Source: Agrypnia vestita
Taxonomy: Eukaryota > Arthropoda > Insecta > Trichoptera > Phryganeidae
Direction: 5' to 3'
DNA: 64,000 nt
NCBI GenBank assembly: GCA_016648135.1
Contig: JADDOH010002323.1
Span: 62,001-126,000 of the forward strand
Made by a program: the position numbers and the translations under genes. Shown here piece after piece: positions 1 to 11,287 of the stretch; within the stretch, counting starts at the first letter, position 1, and each line of letters begins with the position of its first letter. A model generated the notes under the pieces. That model was not told the origin of the DNA, did no database searches, and saw nothing but the letters and a program-made list of their open reading frames with translations.

Positions 1-796
1 GCGTTTAGCTTAATTTGAAAATATTCCGTGTTCGCATCTCTATTTTTAAAAGAAAGTATTTAAATGCAAATACATGGTTACTTTTCTATTTTAAACGCAA
101 AATATTTTCAAAATACCTTTAGTTTATTAAGATTTTGCAAGTCACTTATTTCGCCGATTTTAACACTAATATTTGTTCAAACAGTTCATCTTTCATGTTC
201 CATCTTTGTTATTTTTTGTTCTGTGTTATTTTGTGTGTGGTCTCATTATCATTCCACCAAATGAAAATGTTTAACAAGAACATAAGATACGCAATTTGGA
301 TCGGACTATACTCGTCTCACTAGAAGAATCTGTGAGACAATTTTAAATGGTTAGGAGTTTGTGCATGTTTTATAAAATCATATACATGCATTTAAACATA
401 TATGTATATTAACTTTTGATGTAAAACAAATAAATACATGCATACATTCACAGATTTAAATGTAATAAAAAAAAAAGTAATGTAAATAATTTCAAATCTT
501 TTATTTAAAATTATAATACGTATATATTTAAGAAGATCAATGAATTGCTGTCAAAGAAAGTGAAGAATATTTATCAAATCGGAATGTGGAATCCTTTTGG
601 AGTGTGTACCCGGCTTAAGATTTTTATCTTGACTCTTGACAGGAATTATGCATCCATGAGATTGCTTGAAGTAAAATCTTTCCTTTCCACTGAACTAGAT
701 TCAAGTCTCGGAGATTCAAGAAGTGCCACTTGCAACAATGATGATTTTATTTGGTCTGGTGTTTCACTTCACACTTATTGTAAATAAAATGTTGCA
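1..796. other. AT-rich left edge, no gene recognised
   Basis: Short open frames of 60-80 codons occur here, but none has recognisable motifs or a credible coding bias. I see no transposon termini. The stretch is probably intergenic or 3' flank of the mtSSB gene. Confidence 0.5.
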
Positions 797-850
797 TGTA
801 TGGGCTTGAGGTTTCTCTCGTCTTAACAAGAGAAACCCTAAGCCCATACA
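797..850. repeat. Hairpin with 22-nt arms
   Basis: Two 22-nt arms, 797-818 and 829-850, match as inverted repeats at 20 of 22 positions around a 10-nt loop. The outer arm sequence is TGTATGGGCTT. It could be the core of a small foldback element or a transcribed stem-loop. No target duplication is visible. Confidence 0.75.
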
Positions 851-1176
851 CAATTCATAAGTAAAAACTCACAATCTTGTAACTTATACCAAGATCAAAA
901 TTTCAACACGGCGCTGAGAATAATCTTAATTAAATTTCTGAAACTTATTGTGTCACTGTGTCTGTATAAAAGTTAATAGTAAGTTAATGAATGCTCTTTC
1001 ATGGATTTTTGGGTACTCTTTTAACTTTCTCGGTGCGATATTTAGTACAAATCACCATCAAAATATGTTTAGCACTGAAATATCTGTAGTTAGGCGACTT
1101 GCAAAATGATATCAAAGGTTTAGGGGTGGTGAGGAGGTCAACGGAATTTCGACAACGGAGTCAAAATTTACATTCA

Positions 1177-1517
1177 TTATGATATTTCTGATGGATTATT
1201 TTGCAAAAATATCACATCATCAGCAACTATGGACGTGGTTGTTCGAACTTGACCGTCGTCTGTCTTAATTTCACCGTATGTAAGTCTGCCCGAAACGTAT
1301 ATGCGCTGGCCTTTCTTCAAAAAGGAGTGAACGGTTTCTCGTAAATTGGGCTTGAACACGCTGACACGGTGCCAGTCTGTCCGCTGCAGTGTATCACCAG
1401 AATCATATCTGTAGTTGTTGTGTGTAGCAAGGGAAAATGTCACTACCGGGTGCTCCTGACTGCCTCTCATTTGAGGATCATTTCCTACTCTGCCAAGTAA
1501 GGTCACCTGGTTGATGG
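1177..1517 (-). CDS. mtSSB: Mitochondrial single-stranded DNA-binding protein, 3'-terminal exon (partial)
   Basis: This is an OB-fold protein that coats single-stranded mtDNA in the mitochondrial matrix, where it supports the replicative helicase and polymerase gamma. The exon reads about 112 residues from INQVTLLGRVGNDPQ to a TAA at 1177-1179. Family hallmarks are the VTLLGRVG first strand, HPVVTFSLAT, TDWHRVSVFKPNLRE, KKGQRIYVSGRLTYGE and the C-terminal SIVADDVIFL. On the minus strand it is preceded by TTTTCAG ending at 1518, a good splice acceptor. The two bases after it complete a split codon (Ala, Pro, Ser or Thr before INQV), which matches insect orthologues that read T/S-INQV. The internal Met at 1506 is therefore not the start. 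The 5' exon or exons, which should encode a mitochondrial presequence, were not found. They may lie beyond the transposon block that starts at about 1.7 kb. The domain has no stops or frameshifts, so I favour a live gene over a pseudogene. Confidence 0.9.
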
Positions 1518-1713
1518 CTGAAAATTTTTAAATGGAATAAGATCATTATATTTTACGTAAATGGATTAACAATTCATTATTTAATACATACATTTTTCTA
1601 TTTTTGTTTCATTTTTCAATGTAGTGGTTGAATGAATGTAATTCTTTGCAACACTGATGCGAGTTTTGAATATAAATTGTATGATCTGAAAATAAGAAGA
1701 AATTAATACACGA

Positions 1714-1799
1714 TCGACCTTATTCTGAAGATAGCAATATTGGGAATTTAAGATTATTATCCCAACACTTAATAGATGAAAATAATAATAATAAAAAAT
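1714..1799. mobile_element. R6 repeat, single arm
   Basis: This stretch is strongly similar to one terminal arm of the complete R6 element at 56181-56818: the shared order is TATTCTGAAGATAG, ATATTGGGA, TTTAAGATT, CCCAACACTTAATAGA. The partner arm is missing. It lies in what is probably an mtSSB intron. Confidence 0.65.
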
Positions 1800-1803
1800 A
1801 TAC

Positions 1804-1925
1804 CCATGTGCCAGTTGTTTGATCACTGGTAAATGTAATAATTAAACAAAAAGCATAGATTTTTAAGAAAATAGGTTGTTTGACTGGCAGAAAAAACCTA
1901 AAATCCATACTATTTTGCTTTACTG
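1804..1925. mobile_element. R3 miniature element relic
   Basis: It carries the R3 hallmarks GTTGTTTGATCA, AAGCATAGATTTTTA and GGTTGTTTGACTGG, which are shared with the copies at 35870 and 45924. It is decayed and abuts the R6 arm on the left and the 1929-3663 element on the right. Confidence 0.55.
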
Positions 1926-1928
1926 TTG

Positions 1929-3663
1929 GAGTCCATTCACTTCGTCCGTTTACAAAATCTCGTAACATTCTTTTTTTGAGCAAATGATAGATACAAAAAA
2001 ATATATAAATAGTATTTTATTTTCTTAACCTGAAATTAGCATATATGTACTATAAAAAAAAAACTATATTTCATTTTTTTAATCCCCAAATAATAATTAT
2101 TTAGAAATCTATCCGTAACCGTAACTAGAATCCAATAACTGATACAATTTCGTTTTCAAAATTAGTACGATTTCAAAATTGTTAAATAAAATAAAGACAT
2201 TGACTTTATATTTTTTTAATAAAATACTCTGAATTAGTTTTTTTTTTAATTTTATGATTGTTTTAAATATTTCAGTTTAAGTATAATTAAAACTTGTAAG
2301 TGTATCCACTATTGTAAGGCATATCGACGGCTCCTACGTATAATATCGTAACCCACAAATCGACGATATTTAGTTTTTTGTGTATTTCATATGTATTTAA
2401 TTATATCTTTACTTCCAAGAAAGAAAAAAAAATATTTTGCAATAAATAACGTTTTTTTCGGACGTATTTTATCGTATCTCAAACAATCACATATTTTTTT
2501 ACGAAGTATACTATCGTATGTAACACTTACGATGACATACGTTGGTAAATAACAAAAGATAATTATCGTATGTAACACTTACGATAATATGCGTGAGAAA
2601 ATAACATAAGAAAATTATCGTATGTAACACTTACGTTATTTTACGTCGCGTCTTTTCCGAAGTAAAGTGTCGTAAGTCATTTATACGATATTTTACGTCG
2701 CGTCTTTTCCGAAGTATAATATCGTATGTGCATTTCTACAAAAACCTTTAATAATTTCGACTTTTTTGTGATTATTTATGAAACTACAGTATAAAGTAAA
2801 ATATTGAAACGAAATTTCAAAAAAATTGGACAATAATTAGATTTATACCAGACGAAAATATGTTCAAATCCTTCTCCTGTAAAATTGAATTTTGTGGGTT
2901 ACGATATTATACGTAGGAGCCGTCGATATGTCATTTGTATTAATCAAAATATATCATTCTCTATGCAACAATGTCCATTACTATTTTATTTCCATCACTA
3001 ATGTTATCAAGGCGCTACGTTACTCTAGATAGCGCCATTCTCACAGCCTTAACTGGCGGCCGAAATATATAATAAAATTACTTTATTTTTGACGGATTAT
3101 GGCTTTTTAAATACATATATAAGCGGGTATAATTGTGGTTAAATAATTTCGAATTCTTATAGTTAATTTTAATCAGATAAACTATAATCGTTTGTATCGA
3201 ACTCCGAATCCTCGTCTAAATTAATATTAAATTGATTAAAGTCTGTGATTTCATCCATTTGAATATCCTTCTGTCGCGTGCTCAGTTTCAATTCCTTTTG
3301 TATGTCAGCAAACATTTTTCTATTCGCTGATAGTTATTTTATCAACTTTTTCCATTTTATCTTTATATAACTTATCTTTATATAATTCTTCGAGATATTT
3401 ATATACATTTAAAACTATCTCTTTTGTTTGACCTGAAAGCGATTTCTCCTTTCCTAATTTAAAAATATTCGTTATTTTGTAGTCACCGTGTCTTTAAGCG
3501 AAAAATATTAAACAAAGAAACGACCGCTCCGCTCGCCGGTCAGAGTGTAACTGGAGCGGCCAATGAAGTTGATTTAAAAAACTAATACAATTTCACAATT
3601 TACGTGTTACAGAGGGTATTACTCACAACTAATGCAAAAGGCTTACCTAAAGTGAATGGACTC
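1929..3663 (-). mobile_element. Non-autonomous DNA transposon with transposase end fragments; full-length relative of the MITE at 24123
   Basis: The ends are inverted: GAGTCCATTCACTT at the left and its complement AAGTGAATGGACTC at the right. The adjoining sequences (GTCCGTTTACAAAATCTCG on the left, ATTTACGTGTTACAGAGGG on the right) recur in the 199-bp copy at 24123-24321, which has a TA target duplication. Inside, on the minus strand, a frame from about 3487 to 3320 reads SLSGQTKEIVLNVYKYLEEL, the N-terminal signature of a family of insect Tc1/IS630-like transposases. The next frame (3315-3169) ends in an acidic tail, DEDSEFDTNDYSLSD. The catalytic middle is missing, so this is a deletion derivative. 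A separate foldback element sits inside it at 2320-2930. Confidence 0.7.
2320..2930. mobile_element. 611-bp foldback element with perfect 40-bp terminal inverted repeats and 52-bp internal tandem repeats
   Basis: Positions 2320-2359 and 2891-2930 are exact reverse complements over 40 bases, starting CATATCGACGGCTCC. The interior carries three copies of TATCGTATGTAACACTTACG (about 2512, 2564 and 2616) followed by two of ACGTCGCGTCTTTTCCGAAG (2643 and 2695), all at 52-bp spacing. No transposase frame exists. A clear target duplication is not visible. Perfect arms imply recent activity or gene conversion. Confidence 0.85.
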
Positions 3664-5540
3664 GACCATTACCACTGATCAAACAACAGGTCCTAAATGA
3701 TGCTAAATAACTTCTACAGAATAAATTTATTTAATGATTAAGTCTATCTGATCTGCTATTATTCGTCACAAAAGCTTGTTTGTTTTTTAGTTTTTTTTTA
3801 CATTAAAAATGTAACATCTTAGGCCATATGAAGATAGCAGATCTGAAATGCATGATTTTTTATTCATTGCATAAGAACGAAATCAAAAATAAGTTTTCAA
3901 TATAGTGGGGCTTTGTTTTTTTAACATCATTTTTGGTATCCGGCGCTTCAAAGTCGTTCTCGTCGCAGACTCCGCAGAGATAGTGATCAGACAACAGATG
4001 AATCATACATACAACACAATACAACACATCATGACTTCGGCACGGTATTGCAAGCCGATACTTAACCACAACACCAATATTCAAGACAACACATCAGCCC
4101 TGAGGTCGTCTCAACACGGCATAATACCCCAGTAAACACAAACTTGAAGATTCTGAGTGGCCGTGAAAACCTATGAACATTCTTATCATTTCAATCATTT
4201 ACAATTTTTGTTTTAAATTCTCAAATAAAAACGAATAGTTTTTTAAGGTTCCCTGGAGTCCCGGAGTCAAATATATAAAAGTACAATTTTTATACAAAAA
4301 AGGTATTTAGACAATGTTCTGTAGTATATTGTTTGCTATGGATTATTTTGTGAAATTATCGAAGATGATTTTGTTTTAAAACAAAAATTAATTCTGAAAA
4401 TGTCGGATGCCATTATTCCACGCTTAACTGGTTAACCTGTTTAATAAAATAAATCTATCTTTGCATGCTTTTATTTAACTCTCTTTGTCTGTTTGGTTGT
4501 TGTGATGGAATCTTGTAATCGATTTTTCACCAATCTGCCAACTAGAGCTAGAGCTCCGAAACATTCAACATACATTTAAAAGCGTGTCTTCAAAAAATTT
4601 ATGGATTCACTTGTTTTATTATTTAGTTCACCAATTTCCCATATTTAGTTTGAGAGAAAGAAGGAGCAAAGAAAAACTGAGAATATTAAAATTGCCTTAA
4701 AAGATAATTTATTGGAGTGTTAAAAAGCCAGAACTAGTCTGGAAAGTGAGTGTTTTTTTTTATAAATATTAAGCATAACTTGACTTCACTAAACAATACT
4801 ACATATTTTGGCAGTTGCCAATGTTAACAGTTAATTGATTTAAAAAAGAAAAAAATAATGTAGGCTCGCATAAAAGATTCCACAGTTCTCTAAAATAATA
4901 ATGCTGATTTGTGGATAATGTCCCAAGGACATTATTTTTGTTTAAGATGTGAGCTAAATAGAAGTAAGTTACTAAATGATTGTTTTAAAAGCCAGCACGA
5001 ACGCGGACTTGCCAGTCTGGTGACAATACATACCAGCTACGCTATAATCAAAATAAGATGTCCACGAAAAAAGGCACGATGAGCCATTTTTTAAAATAAT
5101 TCATGTTCGAGGAAAAGTCGGATTACAGATAAACCCGCATACAAATAATAAACTAAATAAATAAACAAAAAGATTACCCTAGAAGAAAACATATCTGAAT
5201 ATATTTGCTTTCTTGCTTTGATTTGCTAAATTAAGCGATGTGTAAGTTGAAGTACACAAGTCTCAAATAATTATATACAGCCAAAAAGCTACGAAAAATG
5301 AATTACCGCCCAAATCCCAAATCTGTCAGCAAGTTAGAGGTTAGTTATTTTCATATTTTGCTGTTTCTATGTATTTTATGTAAGTTCATAGACAATTAAT
5401 TTTTTTAAAACGAGTACTTCATTAATAAAACTAATTAACGAATTATCCATTATTAATGAAATCATGACGGTCTCCCAGAGTTCTGAAATGGAGATCTTGG
5501 GAAAATAAAAGAGACGTCAAAGGACCTCAAAAAAGATCAA
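3664..5540. other. Intergenic; contains an R4 repeat fragment
   Basis: No gene is recognised. About 4030-4180 shares GCCGTGAAAACC and flanking motifs with the R4-type repeats at 43585 and 54784, and shares CTTAACCACAACAC with the copy at 33049. The remainder is AT-rich sequence without visible termini or coding bias. Confidence 0.5.
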
Positions 5541-6432
5541 CCGAAGTTTGACAGGTTGAATACGGCATTAATTGGGTTCGTTGAGGATTTATAATAATAA
5601 CCTCTCAATACTCAAACTGCTCAATAACTTTTTAGCACATTTAAATGGCAAACATCCACATATCAAATTAACTATGGAGGTTGAAAAGGATGAAAAGTTA
5701 GCATTCTTAGACGTTCAAGTGCAACGAAGAGAGGATAGCAGTTTGGGACACACTGTATACAGAAAACCGACACACTCTAACAGGTACCTACACAAAACCT
5801 CGCATCACCATCCAGCGCAACTGAGGTCAGTCCCCACATCATTAATAACACAGGCTAACAGAATGTGCGACAAAGAAAACATTGCCTCGGAAAAAAAACA
5901 GTGCAAGATGCATTCATGACTACTGGATACTCTCCGAACTACGGACATTACGAAAACGATCTAGTATATGCGATGTCCCAAGAAATAAAGCATACTTACC
6001 TTACATCAGAGGTCTTACTAACAAAATCAGCCGGGTGTTGCTGAAATTAAATATAAAAAAAGTTTCAGCCCCCACAGTTCGATCTCACATATGTTGGGTA
6101 GTGTGAAAGATAACACACCGTTCGAGTCTACAAGTGTATACAGAGTGCCATGCGATTGTGGTGCGTTCTACCTAGGGCAAACAAACGCAATATCACTACA
6201 CGTTTGAAGGAACATATTGGAGCAATTAAAAATAACAACTCCAATATATCGGCAATCTGCATCCAAAGGGAATCTCTGTCACTTCATCAAATTTGACAAG
6301 ACAAAAATTCTTATCAACAGAACCGCACCTTATACCCAGATTAGTTAGAGAGTCCATTGAAATATACAAACATCCCAATTTCGATAGAGATGACAATTAT
6401 AAACTATCAAGTATTCGGCGCCCTGTTCTTAC
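5541..6432 (+). pseudogene. Penelope-like element, 3' part of RT plus GIY-YIG region, frameshifted
   Basis: Penelope-like elements encode a reverse transcriptase joined to a GIY-YIG endonuclease. The frame here reads EKDEKLAFLDVQVQR, then LGHTVYRKPTHSNRYLH and SHHHPAQLRSVPTSLI, which is characteristic of the end of the RT domain. In other frames follow KAYLPYIRGLTNKISRVL, then VYRVPCDCGAFYLGQTN (the GIY-YIG core), TRLKEHIGAIKN, and finally SIEIYKHPNFDRDDNYKLS. At least two frameshifts and a stop break it, and the 5' RT half is absent. It is a dead, 5'-truncated copy. Confidence 0.85.
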
Positions 6433-6434
6433 GA

Positions 6435-6724
6435 CTGAAAAATTTTCAATTGGAATGTTTTCCAATTGGAATTCGAAGGTTTATATTATTTTATTTGACT
6501 TGTATTAAAGAGAATGAATTTTTCATTTTCAATATAAGTTACTGTAATAATAATCCAACGTTTTATAAAAAATAAGTCAGAAATTTTGAAAAAAATGCAA
6601 ACTTCGATCTCGCATATCTCCATAACTATTGATATTAGATCATAATAGCTTGAATATTTTCGACTCATAATCAAGGCAGGAGTATATTCCTGCGAGGTTA
6701 TTAATGTTTTCCAAATAACCCTGT
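6435..6724 (-). mobile_element. R1 foldback repeat, one arm
   Basis: This is one arm of the R1 family described at 23316-23855, sharing AATAAGTCAGAAAT, CTATTGATATTAG, CATAATCAAGGCAGG and the terminus AAATAACCCTGT. It abuts the Penelope-like relic on the left and a hAT half-element on the right. Confidence 0.8.
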
Positions 6725-6725
6725 A

Positions 6726-7077
6726 TAGAAATAAGTATAAAAAACAATACGTATAAGCCTCTAATGGACGTAAATAAATAAATAATTAAATATTGCTTTG
6801 TACATATAAGCACAAGTAGCGGTTTTACTTTCCCCGAAACTATATTCCTTCGAATTTCTTTAAATTTTAAAAAGTAACATAATGAAAATAGCCAACGGTC
6901 AAGCAGCGTCGCGTCGAGCCGTAGACACATCGTCCCGAAGTTTAAATAGAACGTCCGCATAACGAAGTTGACGCGTTAACTAGTTAACGAATTCAACTAG
7001 TTAATCGTCTCGTCGATGGACGAAAATGGACGGTCTAGTTTCTTCGACGATAAATACGTCGACGACCCATCGCTAGT
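6726..7077 (-). mobile_element. hAT-type element, one terminal half (relative of 33942-35707)
   Basis: In inverted orientation this matches the left end of the complete element at 33942: AAGCACAAGTAGCGGTTTTA, the GTCGACG-rich and ACTAGTT-rich subterminal block, and a terminus near 7064-7077 resembling the TAGGGATGGG end (here GACCCATCGCTA). The other half is missing. Confidence 0.7.
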
Positions 7078-7674
7078 ACATATTGCACACTGGTGACTTC
7101 TATCATAGAAGAAGTGAACACTCCACAACAAAGTGCATGCCCCCAGAAGCATTAATCAGTCCGCCCTATACCTTCGCGGGTACAGGTCATCTTCCTGATG
7201 ACGTTGAATACGAATTCAATGAAACGTCGAGAATCGTTTCTCGTAAAAATATACGGTTCATATAAACTGTCCGTAAACAGTTAAATATGTCTAACGACCG
7301 TAATAACAACCTTAACTTTTTCATTTCACTCAAACCCTAGCGACTAGTTATCTCCACCAACTGCGTGCGTCACGGAGAAGAAGTTTTGTGGAACAGCACA
7401 TAACTTCAACATTTTAAAATTTTTTAAATAATTTATTTTTGAAAAATATTAACCCAAGTATACTCTAAGCAATGATAGCTAAAACTATATATGCAATATT
7501 TCGGTAAAAAAAATTTGAATTTGAGTGTATTTTTTGAGGTGTTAAGGTAGTGTAATCTCTTAGTGCCGGTTGTTTGGTCAGTATTAAAAGTTAAGCATAG
7601 ATTTTTACGAAAAAATTTTACGAAAAAAAAGTGTTTTGATGGATGATTATTTACTCAACTCTTAACTATTACTC
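7078..7674. other. Unassigned, with a partial R3-like repeat
   Basis: An open frame of 60 codons at 7083-7265 has an unusually balanced composition but no motif I recognise; it may be a transposon gene remnant. About 7570-7620 shares GTGCCGGTTGTTTGGTCA and AAGCATAGATTTTTACG with the R3 family. Confidence 0.4.
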
Positions 7675-8049
7675 TTAGTGCCGATTGTTTCAAGTTGGAT
7701 CAAAGTAAGCGTAAATCCTGGGTTAAACCCGAGTATAACCTCAAGTTATTATTTATATATAAGTATTTTTTTACTTTTTCTGTTTATAACCTTTTCTTTG
7801 TTTGCAGATAATAGAAAACTGAAGCCAAAGACAGAATAAATTATATACGGTTCAGTTAGACATTTTCAAAACACAACTAAAGAATCAGTAGGAAATTCAC
7901 GAAGTTGTTTTGGAAAGGCAAAAAGCCAAAAGATATCTGGCTTCATTTAAGTTGTATTTTTTTATTATTAAAATTTTCATTTTCCTGTTAATAGGTTAAT
8001 AAAATACAATAAAAGAGTTTTATACACAGGATATATTGTTTTATTACTA

Positions 8050-8160
8050 TTATTCAGCAGACGCCCTCTGTTTCTGCTGCCTTCGACAAGCAATTTTCCT
8101 TACCATCCTTTCCCTGTTCATCAGTTCCACATGACCAAACCATGCGACAAAATTGGTAAA
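8050..8160 (-). pseudogene. LINE C-terminal fragment
   Basis: The minus strand reads VAWFGHVELMNRERMVRKI followed by ACRRQQKQRASAE. This is the WFGHVxRM region seen near the C terminus of many insect non-LTR retrotransposon ORF2 proteins. Only the tail is preserved. Confidence 0.6.
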
Positions 8161-8169
8161 TAACATTAA

Positions 8170-8250
8170 AGTTCGTAGTCCAGTAGCCATGTCACTGGCT
8201 CTGCATACTGAAGATTACGGGTTCGATTCCCGGCGAGGTCGCAATACATC
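8170..8250 (+). repeat. tRNA-like SINE head or tRNA pseudogene
   Basis: It contains a clear Pol III B box, GGTTCGATTCCCGGCGAGG, at about 8218-8236. Upstream is a weak A-box-like stretch, TAGTCCAGTAGCCATG. The cloverleaf does not close convincingly because the 5' acceptor arm is unpaired, so a SINE or tRNA relic is more likely than a working tRNA. Confidence 0.55.
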
Positions 8251-9031
8251 TTTCTGATTTCTTTAAAATCTAGGTGTTTTTGCCGGATCGCGATTAATTG
8301 GGGAGCCCATTGTAGCATTAAAAATTGCTGTACATATGGTTCGAGGGCATCATCCCGGTCTCCTACAATATAGCAATTACCAAATCTGGTACCTAGTACC
8401 GTTTGTCGTAACTTGATATTTTGTTTGGGGATAATGACAAATATATTTCTGATTTTTATAGTGCTCTTCAACTGACTAAAATGTGGTCTGAGGAGCCATT
8501 GCTCTGGTAATGGCTGACCCTATACACAGTCCAAGAAACAGTGTTCTAGATACATCACCTATACACCTTTCATCGATATAAATGTAAAATTATCAAAACC
8601 CAATTGAAATAGAAACTTTGAAAAAAACTATTGTCTACGATGCTCTACGGTAAAATTTATATAGAATTGCGGAAAAATCAATTTCTTCCGACAAAAAAGT
8701 ATTGTTCAAGGTCTAAGTAAATTACTTCTCGTGTTAAGGATATACTTTAGGATTAGTCATCGTCGGAAATTACATAATTTTGTATACTTTGACACTTTGA
8801 ATACAAAATATCGAAAATTAAAAAAAAGAATATTTTATTGACAAATGTCAATTGATTCGCGCACTGCGCATGTGCTCTGACCGAGAGATTAAACTCATAT
8901 TTTCGCTCAGAATTTTCCGACAGATTCCACTTAAGCCAAGTAAAAACAATCCGTTTTTGGAAAAATTACTAAAAACTCGAGTTTAAACTCTACCGTGACT
9001 TTAATCCAACTTGAAACAACCGGGCCTTACT

Positions 9032-9524
9032 CATTATTAAACCACTGGCCCTCAATGTCTGTGGGACCACCAAAATGAGGTATAGACAATAGACAACGAA
9101 TTTTAATTCATTTTAATGATTTTTACTTCTAGCAATAGTTCCTGACTGTCATCGACAGCCAATCCATAGATATGATAATCGAAGACGTTCAACTTCAACG
9201 TGCTTCGAAGCGCATTGCATTCAACAATTTGCCGGTCGTCGCGTGCTTTTACGTCGTTCTGTTCTAGACAGTTAAATGATATGATTAATAAGAATTACCT
9301 TTGTCTCTGTATGATTCTCAACTACATGGTTTGAAATCTTTGCTATTTATTTGAGGTAAATCGTTTTAACGATTTGAATTTTTACGTATTAATCTAATTA
9401 ACGTTTTCCAAAACACCACGTGTTCCTGTTGTCTTAGATTCTCTACAAGTGCAGGATTTAAATTTTAAGGCTTCGCGGTTCTTGTCTTTCACTTAACGAT
9501 TTAACTGTACCAGTCGCCACCGTA
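9032..9524 (+). promoter_or_regulatory. IMPDH upstream region and 5' leader
   Basis: No coding frame is visible. Sequence complexity and GC content rise towards the ATG at 9525, whose context is CACCGTAATGG. A TATA box cannot be distinguished from background AT richness. An NRF1-like CTGCGCATGTGC lies further up, at about 8863, inside repeat sequence. The transcription start is not determinable. Confidence 0.4.
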
Positions 9525-11069
9525 ATGGCTGATACCGATAATTGTTCCGAGGATTTGAGGGATGGACTCTCGATCCAGGAACTATTTGCTTCGAGTGAGG
9601 GGTTAACTTACAATGATTTCCTATTACTTCCTGGCTACATTGATTTCACTGCGGACGATGTTGATTTGACTTCGCAATTAACAAAAAAAATATATCTGAA
9701 AGCACCTTTTGTTTCCACGCCTATGGATACAGTGACTGAAGCTGATATGGCTATAGCAATGGCGTTATGCGGCGGGATTGGAATTATTCATCACAACTGT
9801 TCTGCCGAGTATCAGGCGAATGAAGTATTGAAAGTAAAAAAATATAAACACGGTTTTATCAGGGATCCGGTGTGCATGGGTCCTAAAAACACTGTGGCCG
9901 ATGTTATTCTCTCAAAAAAAAGAAACGGTTTCACAGGGTACCCCGTGACTGCCAATGGAAAATTAGGAGAAAAGCTAATTGGAATTGTAACATCGAGAGA
10001 TATTGATTTTAGAGAAAATAGTCCTCAATTGTTTTTAGAACAAGTTATGACTCCGATTGACTCGATGATTACCGCTAAATCTGGGGTAACACTCCAAGAA
10101 GCTAATTCTATTTTAGAAAAGAGTAAGAAAGGTAAATTACCCATTGTGAACGAATCTGGAGAATTAGTTGCGTTGATTGCTCGTACTGATTTGAAGAAAG
10201 CCCGCAGCTATCCTAATGCATCGAAAGATTCCAACAAGCAATTATTGGTGGGGGCAGCCATCGGAACTCGAGAGGACGATAGAGAGCGCTTGAAGCTGTT
10301 ACATCACAGCGGTGTTGATGTCATTGTTATTGATTCATCTCAAGGAAATTCTATATACCAGGCTAATATGATTAAATTTATCAAAAAGGAATTCCCCAAC
10401 ATTGAAGTGATCGGAGGCAATGTGGTAACACGCAAACAGGCCAAGAGCCTGATAGATGCTGGAGTGGATGCCTTGAGAGTCGGAATGGGAAGTGGTTCCA
10501 TCTGCATCACTCAAGAGGTTATGGCATGTGGATGTCCTCAAGCCACCGCTGTGTACCAAGTGTCTTCCTTTGCTCGACAATATAACGTTCCTGTCATTGC
10601 GGATGGTGGTATACAATCTGTGGGTCACATAGTAAAGTCCTTGGCTCTCGGTGCATCCACAGTCATGATGGGATCTCTTTTAGCTGGAACCTCTGAAGCG
10701 CCTGGTGAATATTTCTTCTCTGATGGCGTTCGACTGAAGAAATACCGTGGAATGGGAAGTTTGGAAGCGATGGAACATAAAGATGGCAAAGGAGCTGCAA
10801 TGAGTCGCTATTTCCATAATGAAACAGACAAACATCGAGTTGCTCAGGGAGTCAGTGGGAGTATTGTAGACAAAGGATCAGTACTCAGATTCTTACCATA
10901 TTTACAATCTGGTCTGCAGCATAGCTGTCAGGATATCGGAGCCAAGTCGGTAGCACAGTTGCTGAAGATGACTTATTCACAAGAATTGAGGTTCATGCGT
11001 CGGACTCATTCTGCTCAAATAGAGGGTAATGTGCATGGTCTGTTCTCATATGAGAAAAGACTTTACTAA
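9525..11069 (+). CDS. ras: Inosine-5'-monophosphate dehydrogenase, intronless
   Basis: The enzyme oxidises IMP to XMP with NAD+, the rate-limiting step of guanine nucleotide synthesis in the cytosol. Its 514 residues equal the usual animal length. Layout: N-terminal segment and first part of the TIM barrel (about 1-110), a CBS-domain pair (about 112-230, starting [14 protein letters not shown]), then the rest of the barrel. The catalytic loop is [10 protein letters not shown] with Cys327. The NAD/IMP site residues DSSQGNS (270-276), IGGNVVT and IADGGIQ are present. The mobile flap RGMGSLEAM to MSRYF keeps the essential Arg428-Tyr429. The C terminus, SYEKRLY, is typical. Nothing is broken. The start is the first Met in frame, with a good Kozak-like context. 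The absence of introns is unusual beside the heavily split neighbours. There is no poly(A) tract or flanking duplication to prove a retrocopy, and the 5' leader could still be spliced. The symbol follows Drosophila raspberry. Confidence 0.97.
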   Translation: MADTDNCSEDLRDGLSIQELFASSEGLTYNDFLLLPGYIDFTADDVDLTSQLTKKIYLKAPFVSTPMDTVTEADMAIAMALCGGIGIIHHNCSAEYQANEVLKVKKYKHGFIRDPVCMGPKNTVADVILSKKRNGFTGYPVTANGKLGEKLIGIVTSRDIDFRENSPQLFLEQVMTPIDSMITAKSGVTLQEANSILEKSKKGKLPIVNESGELVALIARTDLKKARSYPNASKDSNKQLLVGAAIGTREDDRERLKLLHHSGVDVIVIDSSQGNSIYQANMIKFIKKEFPNIEVIGGNVVTRKQAKSLIDAGVDALRVGMGSGSICITQEVMACGCPQATAVYQVSSFARQYNVPVIADGGIQSVGHIVKSLALGASTVMMGSLLAGTSEAPGEYFFSDGVRLKKYRGMGSLEAMEHKDGKGAAMSRYFHNETDKHRVAQGVSGSIVDKGSVLRFLPYLQSGLQHSCQDIGAKSVAQLLKMTYSQELRFMRRTHSAQIEGNVHGLFSYEKRLY

Positions 11070-11287
11070 AAATTAAAATATACCTTGTAATCTTATTTTT
11101 CTGATTATACTTTAAAACACATTTCTGATACGAAATAGTTATATAAATATATTTATTGACATTAATTTCAAAGCATATCTCAACCATTTTTTAAATTATT
11201 TATACAATCCACTTAAATCTCTTGATATTCTAGGTCAGTGCTGTCCAACTGTGTGCTTGACAGACTTGCCAATTGATTCTGCTTTGT

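Larger units (their letters stand above)
7675..9031. mobile_element. Long R3-family element with GTTGTTTCAAGTTGGAT termini
   Basis: Inverted termini GTTGTTTCAAGTTGGAT at 7675-7711 and 8995-9031 match those of the short R3 copies (for example 50259-50411), but are separated by about 1.3 kb. The interior contains a LINE tail and a tRNA-like sequence, so it may be a composite of two R3 ends with later insertions rather than one element. Confidence 0.55.

Noticed and set aside
10335..10628. 97-codon minus-strand frame inside IMPDH
   Set aside because: It is antisense to a strongly conserved coding region and has no motif; a shadow frame.
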